Source: Methanosphaera stadtmanae (GTDB taxonomy: Archaea; Methanobacteriota; Methanobacteria; Methanobacteriales; Methanobacteriaceae). Taken from it: DNA of 64,000 nt. Within the stretch, counting starts at the first letter, position 1, and each line of letters begins with the position of its first letter. The position numbers were made by a program, and so were the translations under genes. The stretch is from NCBI GenBank assembly GCA_015062805.1, contig SUTQ01000003.1, positions 105,946 to 169,945 of the forward strand, read 5' to 3'. Under the pieces are notes generated by a model, which saw only the letters and a list, made by a program, of their open reading frames with translations, made no database searches and was not told the DNA's origin. Positions 55,901 through 63,762 of this stretch are shown here, in pieces.

Positions 55901-56472
55901 CTTCTGGTTACGGTTGGAACTATGAAGAAATAGCTACTGAAAATATAATGAATTTCTTAATTGAAGATTTAAATATTAAAATTACCTATGCTACAAATTG
56001 GTTTAATCAGTTACCTCAAAATGAACAAGAATTATTTTGGGAAGGTTTTAATTTAGGAGAGGATATGGTTGGTAGTATACATATTGCAACAGCAGTTACT
56101 ACATATGCTCTTTCAGCTCCAATTAGTGTTACTATAACTTGTGCTTGTGTTGGAGTAGCTCTTTGTTTCCTTGCAACGGGAGTTAATAGTTTAGATGATT
56201 TAAATAATGAGTATTATTATTTAGCCGCACTTCCAAGCATCGCATTATCAACAACAGGTGTTGGAACTATTCCTGCAAAAGTATCTACTTTACTTGGAAA
56301 AGATGTTCTTAAAAAAGTTGTTTGGTCTTTTGGTAATGCAATATATAGAAAAACAGAACAACTATCCGCAATAGATTTTGTGGAAGAAACTATACAAGAT
56401 TTATTTAATGAATATACTTATAATACATTTTTAAATAGTGTTGGATTACATGAAAATAGGGGGTGTAATTAA
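52849..56472 (+). CDS. Adhesin-like giant surface protein, main body (frameshifted from its signal peptide)
   Basis: The meaningful reading starts near 52930; residues before that are the wrong frame. In order: an acidic linker; two pseudomurein-binding-like repeats (53097-53235, GRAAQSVLSYVNANQRLSGT, and about 53296-53500) that would hold it on the wall; four chitobiase/beta-hexosaminidase C-terminal-like repeats with YYTxNGxxPTxxSxVYxG (53638, 53875, 54115, a weak one at 54370); a large Asn/Thr-rich part of unknown fold; a Gly-rich linker (LLGGGGSSGYGW); and a C-terminal hydrophobic module. It likely mediates contact with host or other cells. Codon style changes near 54000. The next gene starts on its last base. 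Confidence 0.78.
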   Translation: MKIFLLMIIIVLNQILVLMLLRMMIFFVDDSVGSFNQGYGELFDEDMGVVYFDENFVNYSLIDDNSKFISSRNRNSPISFSVGDIGRAAQSVLSYVNANQRLSGTVSVAGVRVNMNDFLYLLCKSLNTTENITYINYNHVSSISGTNKPGLFISKNVYKSIAASIVQCYEINGRNPLNLHYNNITISFEDTVYLYTRIVRYNYAHGRYSSTAGIKALSNYDYSTESEALASNTSQAFTITANCVSNGDGTYNLTLTPSQNAVVYYTRNGTLPTTQSKVYNGTLRIYNNTWVRFFGINNNGQTPILSYGVYRASFPYFTRKPVFQSNGYNYKVYLSTSQQAIIYYTLNGSKPTTQSLVYNGSITVHNYTLLQYFAKTICNNKESNIYYYRLNNPTPYVTILNLTDVRDNHQNVTIIANKPGTIYYTRNGSTPTVNSNVYTSGRVMDLSIPTQLRAILVDTNNQTSQVVFYQAPQIITPSKAIISALWDISENSQIITFNFNKITKKIYFTTDNSNPKNSTTSTLITVNSNWYQSINVPAGKTLKYYTISDEGYTSDVYSYKVPLSQNAIANVKIINFTNIYNDGTQKIGIQMDQSGQKTATINNEYHFLGACYEITTTNDTKIEIEILNNHSNRRDTYVYTRETGLRYRMHFIYTMNIPYQELQICVNSSNIINLQNTSVINNLNNNRSYFYNYTTKTYNVTTSKYINYPGMLIYKSGNNITIDFYNYTYGNTNQVSIIKELIGTKLIKVSMINNAIKTEIATIYLPELNYIDCYFKSNDFYKKDYIKDFLSSSEINGKTLETVQTYVLSNQKIDYRIINKTLQKYNLYNQSVFKSAYGTYLTGLTHMYLFNSITTFFSCKLNVTTYNFKDTQMRVNIDINGRTYVDIDDENYGTRLISDNETNAKIYNILGGFYGSYLEGLVLNLAGDNNSYSAIKYFTEDLLSNNLLNFSYNNQTNKLTITTLNNNDYYIYINEDGSYSFTILNNRYENLRNINSGNSNDTEENVTDINGLLGGGGSSGYGWNYEEIATENIMNFLIEDLNIKITYATNWFNQLPQNEQELFWEGFNLGEDMVGSIHIATAVTTYALSAPISVTITCACVGVALCFLATGVNSLDDLNNEYYYLAALPSIALSTTGVGTIPAKVSTLLGKDVLKKVVWSFGNAIYRKTEQLSAIDFVEETIQDLFNEYTYNTFLNSVGLHENRGCN
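52922..52929 (+). other. Homopolymer T8 at the frameshift point
   Basis: Eight T in a row separate the signal-peptide frame from the main adhesin frame. With seven T the protein reads on as KNDDFFVDDSVGSFNQ. Such runs change length by slipped-strand replication, so this can be a phase switch, a fixed mutation or a sequencing error. Confidence 0.75.
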
Positions 56473-57143
56473 TGGAAAGTGATCTGGTATTATTCTTAAT
56501 TTTATTATGTGCAGGAGGAATTATTTCAAATGTTATTTTTTCTTTGATTTATAAGCCAATATACAGATATCTTGATAGTAATTTTGAATTTATTACTTAT
56601 GATGATAAATCACATCCTTTGGGAGATAATAACATTTTAGGAAAAGGATGGGGTACTGTAATTAATAATCTGATTCCTATGAGTATTTGGATGATAATTT
56701 CATTCATTCTCCCCTCTTTAGTGTTAGGTAAAACTGAATTCTTATTGGGATTGAGAATATTTATTCCAATTTTAATTGCAACATTTATACTCTATTTAAG
56801 ATATGACGTGTTTAAAACCATATATGAATTAAACGAAAATAAAAATTGTTTCAACAACAATAAACCCGCTTACGACGTGGGATATGCATCTTTCTTTACA
56901 TTAGTAATAATGTTTTGCTTTGCAATGTTCGGAATTGAAAATTTCATTAAAAATCCCTTGATGAAATATTTAATATTAGCTATAATTTGTTTAATAGCAG
57001 AATTTCTATTAATATTTACAGACAAAATTAACAAGTATCTTCCATATAAAATATTAACAGCAGAAGAACATAAAAAATTTTCATATATTTTAATGATGAT
57101 AATTATTGGAATATCATTTCTAATATCCTATAAACATCCATAG
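56472..57143 (+). CDS. Small multi-pass membrane protein overlapping the adhesin stop (possible immunity-type partner)
   Basis: A 223-residue membrane protein not assigned to a family. It has about six helices, and between them charged loops (YRYLDSNFEFITYDDKSHPL and KTIYELNENKNCFNNNKPAY). Its ATG shares one base with the adhesin stop (TAATG), and GGGGGTG lies six bases before, so it is translated together with the adhesin. The tight coupling and small size are what one sees for immunity proteins of contact-dependent toxins, or for an assembly partner; neither is shown by sequence. The gap after it is empty for 657 bases. Confidence 0.65.
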   Translation: MESDLVLFLILLCAGGIISNVIFSLIYKPIYRYLDSNFEFITYDDKSHPLGDNNILGKGWGTVINNLIPMSIWMIISFILPSLVLGKTEFLLGLRIFIPILIATFILYLRYDVFKTIYELNENKNCFNNNKPAYDVGYASFFTLVIMFCFAMFGIENFIKNPLMKYLILAIICLIAEFLLIFTDKINKYLPYKILTAEEHKKFSYILMMIIIGISFLISYKHP

Positions 57144-57800
57144 TTACTCATTTATCAACGGATATCATTTAATTCAATATAATATCAGTTACTAAGTTGA
57201 ATATTGATTTAATCCGTTGAAAACATTCATGATAATTATTTGATTATGATAAAGAGGAAATTATTCTGAATATGCTTTACATTGTTCTGAGCATAGATGT
57301 TGCTTTATACTACTGCATAATATCTTAAATATATAGACATATAACAATTTTGTTTCTGGATTTCATCAATAATTAGTTTGAAGAATTAAGATCAAAAGGT
57401 ATTTATTCATTTTATTTGTTGAATTCCATAATCATAATTCCTTTATATTATATCTTAATATCAGCACTGTAATCTTTTCATTTAATTATAAATATTCAGA
57501 AGATGTTCTATCACAATCATTTTTTAATTTTATTAAAAGAGTCCACTATATATACTTTTCCGATTTATCTTCATTTTATTAAATTTTCTTTTAAAGAACA
57601 TTTTAAAAATCTCCCCCAAACATTACTTTGATACTTTTTTAAGCAGATTAATCTTTGTTTAACATAACATATTTAAGTAAGGGATTACATAAATTATATT
57701 ATTATTCTTAAGTTTACTATCTAGATTTTATGTATTTTTCATAATTTCATTCCTTGCACTTAAGAAGAATATTCTATATTTTTTAGAGGATTAGATATTT
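57144..57800. other. Gene-free AT-rich region
   Basis: No convincing gene or RNA gene appears in these 657 bases on either strand; frames are short and stop-rich. It opens with a large inverted repeat (57155-57220). The right end has the promoter of rnp4 and an AGAGGATTAGAT site before its TTG start. It could hold remnants of a lost gene next to the adhesin locus, but I cannot recognise any. Confidence 0.5.
57155..57220 (+). repeat. Imperfect inverted repeat downstream of the adhesin operon
   Basis: TCAACGGAT (57155-57163) pairs perfectly with ATCCGTTGA (57212-57220); inside, TTCAATAT pairs with ATATTGA. The structure can form a long interrupted hairpin right after the membrane gene. It may be a terminator, a processing signal or a recombination site. 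Confidence 0.55.
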
Positions 57801-58118
57801 TTGAGTAGAAGAAAACGACCTAATTATGTTAATAAAATAGCATTGGAAAGAATTCAGATTCTTTTTAATCAAGCAGAAAAGGAGTTTTCCAAACACCCAG
57901 AACGTTCTGATCGTTATGTTAAGTTAACTCGTAATATCTCTACTAAATATAATATCACATTACCTGATTATTGGCGAGGAAGGTTTTGTAAAAATTGTAA
58001 CAAATTCCTTAAACCAGGGGCTAACTTAAGAGTAAGACTTTCCGGTAATACAATTACCAGAAAATGTCTTGAATGTGGACATTTAACTAAAGTTCCTTAC
58101 ACTCATAAGAAAAACTAG
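57801..58118 (+). CDS. rnp4: Ribonuclease P protein component 4 (Rpp21/Rpr2)
   Basis: A protein subunit of archaeal RNase P that helps the catalytic RNA trim the 5' end of pre-tRNA. The 105 residues have basic helices (ALERIQILFNQAEKEFSKHP, SDRYVKLTRNISTKYNI) and a zinc ribbon with Cys63, Cys66, Cys89 and Cys92 (FCKNCNK and RKCLECGH). Family length is normal. TTG start. It opens the cluster of translation genes that runs to ftsY; the YhbY-type gene follows directly. Confidence 0.95.
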   Translation: MSRRKRPNYVNKIALERIQILFNQAEKEFSKHPERSDRYVKLTRNISTKYNITLPDYWRGRFCKNCNKFLKPGANLRVRLSGNTITRKCLECGHLTKVPYTHKKN

Positions 58119-58151
58119 GTTTTAATAAAAACATTAATGGAGTATGATAAT

Positions 58152-58412
58152 TTGAGCAAAAGCCAGAGTAGAAAAGAAATAATGAGAAATTCTTTAAATG
58201 CAATTGAAATTAATATTGGAAAAAACGGTATTAATGAAAATGTTATTGAAGAAATCAAACGTCAATTAAAAAACAACGAAATTGTTAAAATCAGATTTTC
58301 CAGAAATATAGCATCAAATAAAGATGAATTTTTGGAAGAAATCGTTTCTAACACCAAAAGTAAATTAATTGATGTTCGTGGTAATGTTGCAGTATTATAT
58401 AAGAGAAAATAA
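58152..58412 (+). CDS. YhbY/CRM-domain RNA-binding protein
   Basis: An 86-residue protein with the single CRM (YhbY) fold: ALNAIEINIGKNGIN-type start seen as SLNAIEINIGKNGINENVIE, then LKNNEIVKIRF and LIDVRGNVAVLYKRK. Bacterial YhbY binds pre-50S ribosomes; the archaeal form is thought to bind ribosomal RNA. An ATG at 58137 is open in frame, but GGAG overlaps it and points to the TTG at 58152, nine bases on. It is co-transcribed with rnp4 and rps19e. Confidence 0.9.
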   Translation: MSKSQSRKEIMRNSLNAIEINIGKNGINENVIEEIKRQLKNNEIVKIRFSRNIASNKDEFLEEIVSNTKSKLIDVRGNVAVLYKRK

Positions 58413-58476
58413 ATATCTCTTTGAAATATAGGCAATTTTAAACAAACATATAATTTAATAGGAGGCTAATTAAACA

Positions 58477-58914
58477 ATGACAACAGCATTCGATGTACCT
58501 GCTGAAAGTTTAATCAGCGCATTAAGTGAAGATTTTAAAGAAAATGATAAAATAAACGCACCAGCATGGGCTAGATTTGTTAAAACAGGTGTTCACAAAG
58601 AACGCAGACCTGAAAACCCAGATTGGTGGTATGTAAGAACCGCAGCATTATTAAGAAGAGTATACGTAGATGGTCCAGTAGGACTTAGCAGATTACAAAC
58701 CAAATACGGTGGTAACAAAGATAGAGGAACCAGTCCTGAAAAATTCAGAAAAGGAAGTGGATCTATCATAAGAACTGCATTACAACAACTTGAAGAAGCA
58801 GGTTACGTACAAAAAACAGAAGAAGGTAGAATTGTATCTCCTGCAGGTCAATCTTACTTAGATAAAAAAGCTGCTGAAATCATTAAAGATATCCCTGAAT
58901 TATCAAAATACTAA
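58477..58914 (+). CDS. rps19e: 30S ribosomal protein S19e
   Basis: An archaeal/eukaryotic small-subunit protein without a bacterial match. The 145 residues show [20 protein letters not shown], then [20 protein letters not shown], the [20 protein letters not shown] loop, and [20 protein letters not shown], the winged-helix part. Full length and strongly conserved. GGAGG lies before the ATG. Confidence 0.97.
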   Translation: MTTAFDVPAESLISALSEDFKENDKINAPAWARFVKTGVHKERRPENPDWWYVRTAALLRRVYVDGPVGLSRLQTKYGGNKDRGTSPEKFRKGSGSIIRTALQQLEEAGYVQKTEEGRIVSPAGQSYLDKKAAEIIKDIPELSKY

Positions 58915-58960
58915 TTTGTATTAATTTTGATATGATTAAAAATTAAAGGAGTTGTGTTAA

Positions 58961-59317
58961 ATGAGTGAACTTGACGAAATTAGACGTAGAAGAATGGAAC
59001 AACTTCAACAACAACAGTTAGCTGCTCAACAACAACAAAGTGCAAATTACCAACAACTACAACAAGAAGAGCAAATGAGACAACAATACGAAGAACAGAA
59101 AAAAAATGCACTTAGACAAATATTAACACCAGAAGCACGTCAAAGACTCGCAAACTTAAGATTAACAAAAGCTGAACTTGTTAATGCTATTGAAATGCAA
59201 TTAATTCAGATGGCTGAAACAGGAAGAATCCAAATTCCTGTAACAGATGCTACATTAAAACAAATCTTAAGAGAAACAACTAATACTAAACGTGAAATTC
59301 ATATCACAAGAAGATAA
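58961..59317 (+). CDS. PDCD5-family DNA-binding protein
   Basis: A 118-residue protein of the archaeal group related to human PDCD5. A Gln-rich helix (EQLQQQQLAAQQQQSANYQQ) is followed by the conserved core LRQILTPEARQRLANLRLTK, VNAIEMQLIQMAETGRIQIP and TDATLKQILRETTNTKREIH. Structures of relatives are three-helix bundles that bind DNA weakly; the role is not known. It sits in its usual place after rps19e. AAAGGAG precedes the ATG. Confidence 0.93.
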   Translation: MSELDEIRRRRMEQLQQQQLAAQQQQSANYQQLQQEEQMRQQYEEQKKNALRQILTPEARQRLANLRLTKAELVNAIEMQLIQMAETGRIQIPVTDATLKQILRETTNTKREIHITRR

Positions 59318-59348
59318 TCTTTCAATTATATGATATTAGTGTATTTTT

Positions 59349-59930
59349 ATGAAAACAGCTGTATTATATAGTGGCGGTAAAGATAGTTCATTAATGGCAG
59401 TTATTCTAGATAAACTTGGCTATGATGTGGAATTAATTACCATCAATTTTGGAGTATTTGATTCAACAATTCCTGCAACCAGCTCAGCTAATAATTTGGG
59501 TTTTAAACATAGAGTTGTAAAGCTAGATAAGAAGATATTAACTGATGCAGTGGAAATGATTATTGAAGATCAGTTCCCGAACAATGGAATAAACCATATA
59601 CATCATGAAGTAATTGAACACTTGGCAGATGAATATGATTTGATAGCTGATGGTACTAGACGTGAAGACAGGATTCCCAAGCTCAAACAGAATGAAATTC
59701 AAAGTTTGGAAGACAGAAAAGGAGTCCAATATGTTAATCTAACAGGTATTGGTTATAAAACAATCAATGATACCAGTGACAGATTATTTGAACTTCAAAA
59801 GGCCGAAAGTGATATTCATAACAGTTCAGATTATGAAATGGAAATTAGAGTATTACTGGAAGAAAAGGGACAGAACATTAATGAAATATTTCCCCAACAT
59901 ATTCAATCAAGAGTTATAGGATGGAAGTAA
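59349..59930 (+). CDS. PP-loop superfamily ATP pyrophosphatase-like protein
   Basis: A 193-residue protein with the N-type PP-loop SGGKDSS at 8-14, which binds ATP and releases pyrophosphate in adenylating enzymes. Other blocks are [35 protein letters not shown], and [20 protein letters not shown], as found in the uncharacterised archaeal group encoded beside L39e and L31e. Substrate unknown; RNA or protein modification is likely from the position among ribosomal genes. One base separates it from rpl39e. Confidence 0.85.
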   Translation: MKTAVLYSGGKDSSLMAVILDKLGYDVELITINFGVFDSTIPATSSANNLGFKHRVVKLDKKILTDAVEMIIEDQFPNNGINHIHHEVIEHLADEYDLIADGTRREDRIPKLKQNEIQSLEDRKGVQYVNLTGIGYKTINDTSDRLFELQKAESDIHNSSDYEMEIRVLLEEKGQNINEIFPQHIQSRVIGWK

Positions 59931-59931
59931 A

Positions 59932-60087
59932 ATGAGTCGTAATAAAAACTTACCAAAAAAATTAAGATTAGCTAAAAAAGGCAAACAGAACAGAAGAGTT
60001 CCTATCTTTGCTATGATGAAAACATCAAGAAAATTAAGAACTCATCCAAAAGCTAGACAATGGAGAAGAAGTAAAATTAAAGTATAA
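59932..60087 (+). CDS. rpl39e: 50S ribosomal protein L39e
   Basis: A tiny (51 residues) very basic protein lining the exit tunnel of archaeal and eukaryotic large subunits. The protein reads [20 protein letters not shown] and ends [16 protein letters not shown], with many Arg/Lys and the conserved [11 protein letters not shown] centre. ATG at 59932 has GGAAGTAAA before it. It lies between the PP-loop gene and rpl31e. Confidence 0.95.
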   Translation: MSRNKNLPKKLRLAKKGKQNRRVPIFAMMKTSRKLRTHPKARQWRRSKIKV

Positions 60088-60138
60088 ACCTGATGGTTTA
60101 GCTTTAGATTTTATTAATAATTTATGGAGTGTATTAGA

Positions 60139-60384
60139 ATGGAAAGAATTTACACAATTCCTCTAAGAGATGTTAAAAACGTACCTAGAACAAAAAGGTC
60201 ACCAAGAGCAATGAGATACATCAGAGAATTCATTCAAAAACATATGAAAGCTGAAGATGTTATCATCGACACAGCTATTAACGAAAAAATCTGGGAAAGA
60301 GGACGAGAAAAAATCCCATCAAAAATCAAAGTTAAAGCTGTAAAAGAAGATGAAACTGTAGAAGTAACTTTAGTAGATGAATAA
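60139..60384 (+). CDS. rpl31e: 50S ribosomal protein L31e
   Basis: An archaeal/eukaryotic large-subunit protein of 81 residues. [60 protein letters not shown] and a final strand VEVTLVDE match the family. An upstream in-frame ATG at 60124 is part of TATGGAGTG, the ribosome site; the ATG at 60139 gives the normal start. Confidence 0.95.
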   Translation: MERIYTIPLRDVKNVPRTKRSPRAMRYIREFIQKHMKAEDVIIDTAINEKIWERGREKIPSKIKVKAVKEDETVEVTLVDE

Positions 60385-60423
60385 TTATTTTACTAAAAAT
60401 GCTAACTATGAGATTATTATGTT

Positions 60424-60468
60424 ATCTAACCTCTTTATCATAAAATACGAGTTACTAAAGAGTTAGAT
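60424..60468 (+). repeat. Hairpin between rpl31e and eif6
   Basis: ATCTAACCTCTTTA (60424-60437) pairs with TAAAGAGTTAGAT (60456-60468) with one bulged base and an 18-base loop. There is no T-run after it, so it is more likely an RNA-processing or control element than a plain terminator. The 218-base spacer holds no gene. Confidence 0.5.
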
Positions 60469-60602
60469 GATAATGTATACATGTAATTCAAGAGAACTTA
60501 ATCAACTCTCTTCCTACTATAATATAATTCAAAATGTTTGAGAGGTGGGCATTTTAATTATATTGATACATATTTAATAAACCTCACAGATGGAGTGATA
60601 AA

Positions 60603-61277
60603 ATGATACAAAGATTCGATATTGATGGAAATCCTAATCTAGGTGTTTCTATATTGGCAAAGGATAACGTTGCTATAGTTTCACAAGGACTCCAAGATAC
60701 ATACCTACAAAGTATCGAAGAAACATTAAAAGTACCAATAATAAAAACGCCAATCTGTGGTAGTAATCTAGCAGGAGCATTAATGGCTGGAAATTCTAAC
60801 GGTCTACTTGTATCACCATATGTCTTTCAACATGAATTAGATATACTAAGTGAACATGACATTAACGTAGAAATAATACCAGACAAATTAACTGCAATAG
60901 GCAATATTATTGTAGCTAACGATAATGGAGCTATTGTAAATCCAGAGTTATCAAGTGATGCAAAAAATATCATTGCAGATACTTTAGATGTAGAACTTGT
61001 AGAAAGTACCATAGCTGGCTTAGATATTGTTGGTTCAACAATGGCAGCAACAAATAAGGGTGCTTTAGTTCATCCTGATGCATCGGAAGAAGAATTGGAC
61101 TTAATTGAAGATGTCTTAGGAGTACCTGCAGAAATTGGTACAGTTAACCGTGGAGTTAAACTCGTAGGAGCATGTATCATTGCAAATTCTAACGGAGTCA
61201 TTGTAGGAAATAAAACTACAGGACCCGAACTAGCAAGGATTGATCAAGTATTCAACTTATTTGAGGGAACATTATGA
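60603..61277 (+). CDS. eif6: Translation initiation factor aIF6
   Basis: aIF6 binds the large ribosomal subunit and keeps it from joining the small one too early. The 224 residues build five pseudo-repeats (pentein fold), each with a pattern like [40 protein letters not shown] and [20 protein letters not shown]. Family length is normal. It overlaps the LX gene by four bases (ATGA), so translation is coupled. GGAGTGAT precedes the ATG. Confidence 0.97.
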   Translation: MIQRFDIDGNPNLGVSILAKDNVAIVSQGLQDTYLQSIEETLKVPIIKTPICGSNLAGALMAGNSNGLLVSPYVFQHELDILSEHDINVEIIPDKLTAIGNIIVANDNGAIVNPELSSDAKNIIADTLDVELVESTIAGLDIVGSTMAATNKGALVHPDASEEELDLIEDVLGVPAEIGTVNRGVKLVGACIIANSNGVIVGNKTTGPELARIDQVFNLFEGTL

Positions 61278-61498
61278 AAACAAAAATATTTAGAGTAAAA
61301 GGACAATTATTAGATGTGGATAAAACCAAAAAATTCACAAGAGAATTGAAAGCAATTAAAGTAGAAGACGTACAGGAAAAATTATACTCTGAATTTGGTA
61401 GTAAACACAGATTAAACAGAGACCAAATTGTCTTCGACGAAATTACCGAAATATCAGCAGATGAAGTAACTGACCCTATCGTACAAAGTTTATTATAA
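61274..61498 (+). CDS. rpl18a: 50S ribosomal protein LX (L18Ae/L20a)
   Basis: A 74-residue archaeal large-subunit protein, also named L20a or [42 protein letters not shown] and [20 protein letters not shown] fit the family fully. It overlaps eif6, its common partner in archaea. The prefoldin alpha gene follows 39 bases later. Confidence 0.94.
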   Translation: MKTKIFRVKGQLLDVDKTKKFTRELKAIKVEDVQEKLYSEFGSKHRLNRDQIVFDEITEISADEVTDPIVQSLL

Positions 61499-61537
61499 CC
61501 TTGTCATGGTACACCATTAAACATAGGATGTGTTCCA

Positions 61538-61954
61538 ATGGAAGATAGACAAAAACTAGAACAAATGATTAATGAAATCAATCAGTTACAGCAACAAGGT
61601 GAAACAATCACCCAGCAACTTGAACAGTTAAACATATCATTAAATGATATCCGTTCAGCTGAAACTGCTGTTAAGGGTTTAGCTGGAGCAGTAGGTAAAG
61701 AAACATTAATCCCAATAGGTGCAGGATGTTTCATTACAACAGAACTCAAATCTGAAGATGTTATCGTAGGAGTTGGTTCTGACGTAGCAATAAAAAGAAC
61801 CAGAGAAGAAACCGAAGAAACCCTTAAAAAAGATAAAGAAGAAGTAGAAAATTTAATCAAAACATTAACAGAACAATTACAAAAAATCAACGATTACATT
61901 ACTCAGAAAAGACCGGAAGTAGAAAAGTTAATGAAAGAACAAGGAGTACAATAA
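61538..61954 (+). CDS. pfdA: Prefoldin alpha subunit
   Basis: Prefoldin (two alpha, four beta subunits) holds unfolded proteins at the tips of six coiled-coil tentacles and passes them to the thermosome. The 138 residues have an N-terminal coiled coil (LEQMINEINQLQQQGETITQ), a central beta part (TLIPIGAGCFITTELKSEDV, VGVGSDVAIKRTREE), and a C-terminal coiled coil (LIKTLTEQLQKINDYITQKR). The beta subunit gene is elsewhere. Confidence 0.95.
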   Translation: MEDRQKLEQMINEINQLQQQGETITQQLEQLNISLNDIRSAETAVKGLAGAVGKETLIPIGAGCFITTELKSEDVIVGVGSDVAIKRTREETEETLKKDKEEVENLIKTLTEQLQKINDYITQKRPEVEKLMKEQGVQ

Positions 61955-62151
61955 TACTCTAAATTCTACCTTCTTATTTTAAACTCCAACAAAAATACTA
62001 ATTTTATTTAAAATTCATTTTAACATAGAACTATTTCTAAATTTAAGTTTTTTTAGACTGTTAAAATCTAATTATAATTAACTAATTATTTTATTTAGTA
62101 ACGACATAAATAATACTAATAAAATATTAAATTATAAAGGATTGTGAAAGC

Positions 62152-63762
62152 TTGTTTGATTCACTTAGAAAGAAACTTAGAAAAACTATTAAAGATGCAT
62201 CTGAAAGTATTCCTGAAGAAGAATTAGAACCATCACAAATTAGTCAGGAATTAGACGATTTGGAAGCAGACCTTCAATCAATTGAAGAAAAATATTCAGA
62301 TATCCAATCTGATAAAGAAGAAAATATTGAAGAAATTTCAGCAACCGAAGAAGTAGTGGAAGAAGAAACTGCTGATGAGGAAACTTTAGAAGAGGAAGTT
62401 GTTGAAGAAGAGGAAACTCCTGCAGAAGAAGAAACTGATGTTGAAGAACAAGAAGATACTGAAGAACAAGAAGATACTGAAGAGAAAGATCTTGAAGAAA
62501 CATCCGAAGAAAGTATTGAAGACACAGCTGAAAAAGAAGAATCAAAACCTGAAAAAGAGAAAAAAGGATTGTTTGGATTTTTAAAAAGAGACAAAAACAA
62601 AAAAGAAGAACATACTTTTGAAGCTGAAGACGAAGAAGTTGTTGAAGAGGACTTTGCTGAAGAACCACAAGCCGAATCTGAAGAAGAAATGGAAAAAAAT
62701 GTTTCTGAAACTGAAAACATTGCAGAAGATGATGAAGACTCTGCAGAAAAAGAGGCTGAAAAAGAGAAGGGAAGATTTGGCTTCTTAAAAAGAGATAAAA
62801 ATAAGAAAACACCTGACAAAAAAGAAGACAAAAAAGAAGAAAAAGAAGTTAAATATGAGGATGAAGAAACAGGTGGAGCTTTCTCATTTATCACTAAAAA
62901 AACAATCAAAGAAGAGGATATCGAAGAGATATTGGAAGAATTGGAGTTTTCACTCATTGAAGGTGATGTTGCATTTGACGTTGCTGAAAGAATCGTTGAA
63001 TCGGTTAAAGAAGATCTTGTTGGTAGAAAAATCAGACGTAGAGGAGATATGGAACTTTTCACAACAAATGCTCTTAAAAAAGCAATTACTGAAATCATAG
63101 ACAACGGTTCTTATGATTTACTTGGTGATATTGAAGCATCAAAACAGAAAGGTGAACCATATAAAATCATGTTTGTAGGTATTAATGGAACTGGAAAAAC
63201 CACCACTATTGCCAAAATGGCAACATATCTAGAAAAACATGGATACTCATCAGTATTTGGTGCTTCCGATACTTTCAGAGCAGGTGCAATCGAACAGTTG
63301 GAACACCATGCTAAAAATCTTAACCTTAAAATCATCAAACACGAAAGGAATTCTGATCCTGCCGCAGTAGCATACGATGCAGTAGAACACGCAAGAGCAA
63401 CAGGCAAAGATGTTGTATTAATTGATACGTCAGGTCGTATGCAAACCAACACAAACCTTATGGATGAAATGAGGAAAATTAAAAGAGTTTCAAAACCGGA
63501 CATAGTATTGTATGTTGGAGATGCTTTAATGGGTAATGATGCTACAGAACAAGCTACAAAATTTAATGAAGTAATCAATATTGATGGTATAATTTTAACA
63601 AAAGCAGATGCTGATGCAAAAGGTGGAGCAGCAATATCCATAGGACACGTAATCAACAAACCAATATTATTCATTGGTACAGGACAATCATACGACGATT
63701 TAATGGAATTTAAACCTGAATGGATGATTAACCAGATATTTGCAGAAGAAGCTGAAGCTTAG
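62152..63762 (+). CDS. ftsY: Signal recognition particle receptor FtsY with long acidic N-domain
   Basis: FtsY is the membrane-side SRP receptor GTPase that docks ribosomes making membrane proteins. The N-terminal about 240 residues are extremely acidic, with two copies of FGFLKRDKNKK set in Glu-rich sequence (about 140-150 and 208-218). The NG domain follows: GINGTGKTTTIAKMA (343-357), GASDTFRAGAIEQLEHHAK, DTSGRMQTNTNLMDEM, and LTKADADAKGGAAISIG. The TTG start follows GTGAAAGC. At 536 residues it is longer than the minimal archaeal form (about 300-400), all due to the acidic part. Confidence 0.96.
   Translation: MFDSLRKKLRKTIKDASESIPEEELEPSQISQELDDLEADLQSIEEKYSDIQSDKEENIEEISATEEVVEEETADEETLEEEVVEEEETPAEEETDVEEQEDTEEQEDTEEKDLEETSEESIEDTAEKEESKPEKEKKGLFGFLKRDKNKKEEHTFEAEDEEVVEEDFAEEPQAESEEEMEKNVSETENIAEDDEDSAEKEAEKEKGRFGFLKRDKNKKTPDKKEDKKEEKEVKYEDEETGGAFSFITKKTIKEEDIEEILEELEFSLIEGDVAFDVAERIVESVKEDLVGRKIRRRGDMELFTTNALKKAITEIIDNGSYDLLGDIEASKQKGEPYKIMFVGINGTGKTTTIAKMATYLEKHGYSSVFGASDTFRAGAIEQLEHHAKNLNLKIIKHERNSDPAAVAYDAVEHARATGKDVVLIDTSGRMQTNTNLMDEMRKIKRVSKPDIVLYVGDALMGNDATEQATKFNEVINIDGIILTKADADAKGGAAISIGHVINKPILFIGTGQSYDDLMEFKPEWMINQIFAEEAEA

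Noticed and set aside
57144..57800. A decayed transposase or adhesin remnant
   Set aside because: I looked for recognisable motifs in all frames and found none; only the inverted repeat is reported.
60541..60590. GAGGTGGGC site followed by a very short frame upstream of eif6
   Set aside because: The frame is only a few codons long and nothing supports translation.
62274..63104. A 276-residue Ser-rich open frame on the minus strand
   Set aside because: It is the mirror of the Glu/Lys-rich FtsY N-domain; GAA/GAG repeats read as TTC/TCT on the other strand. No ribosome site or family match.
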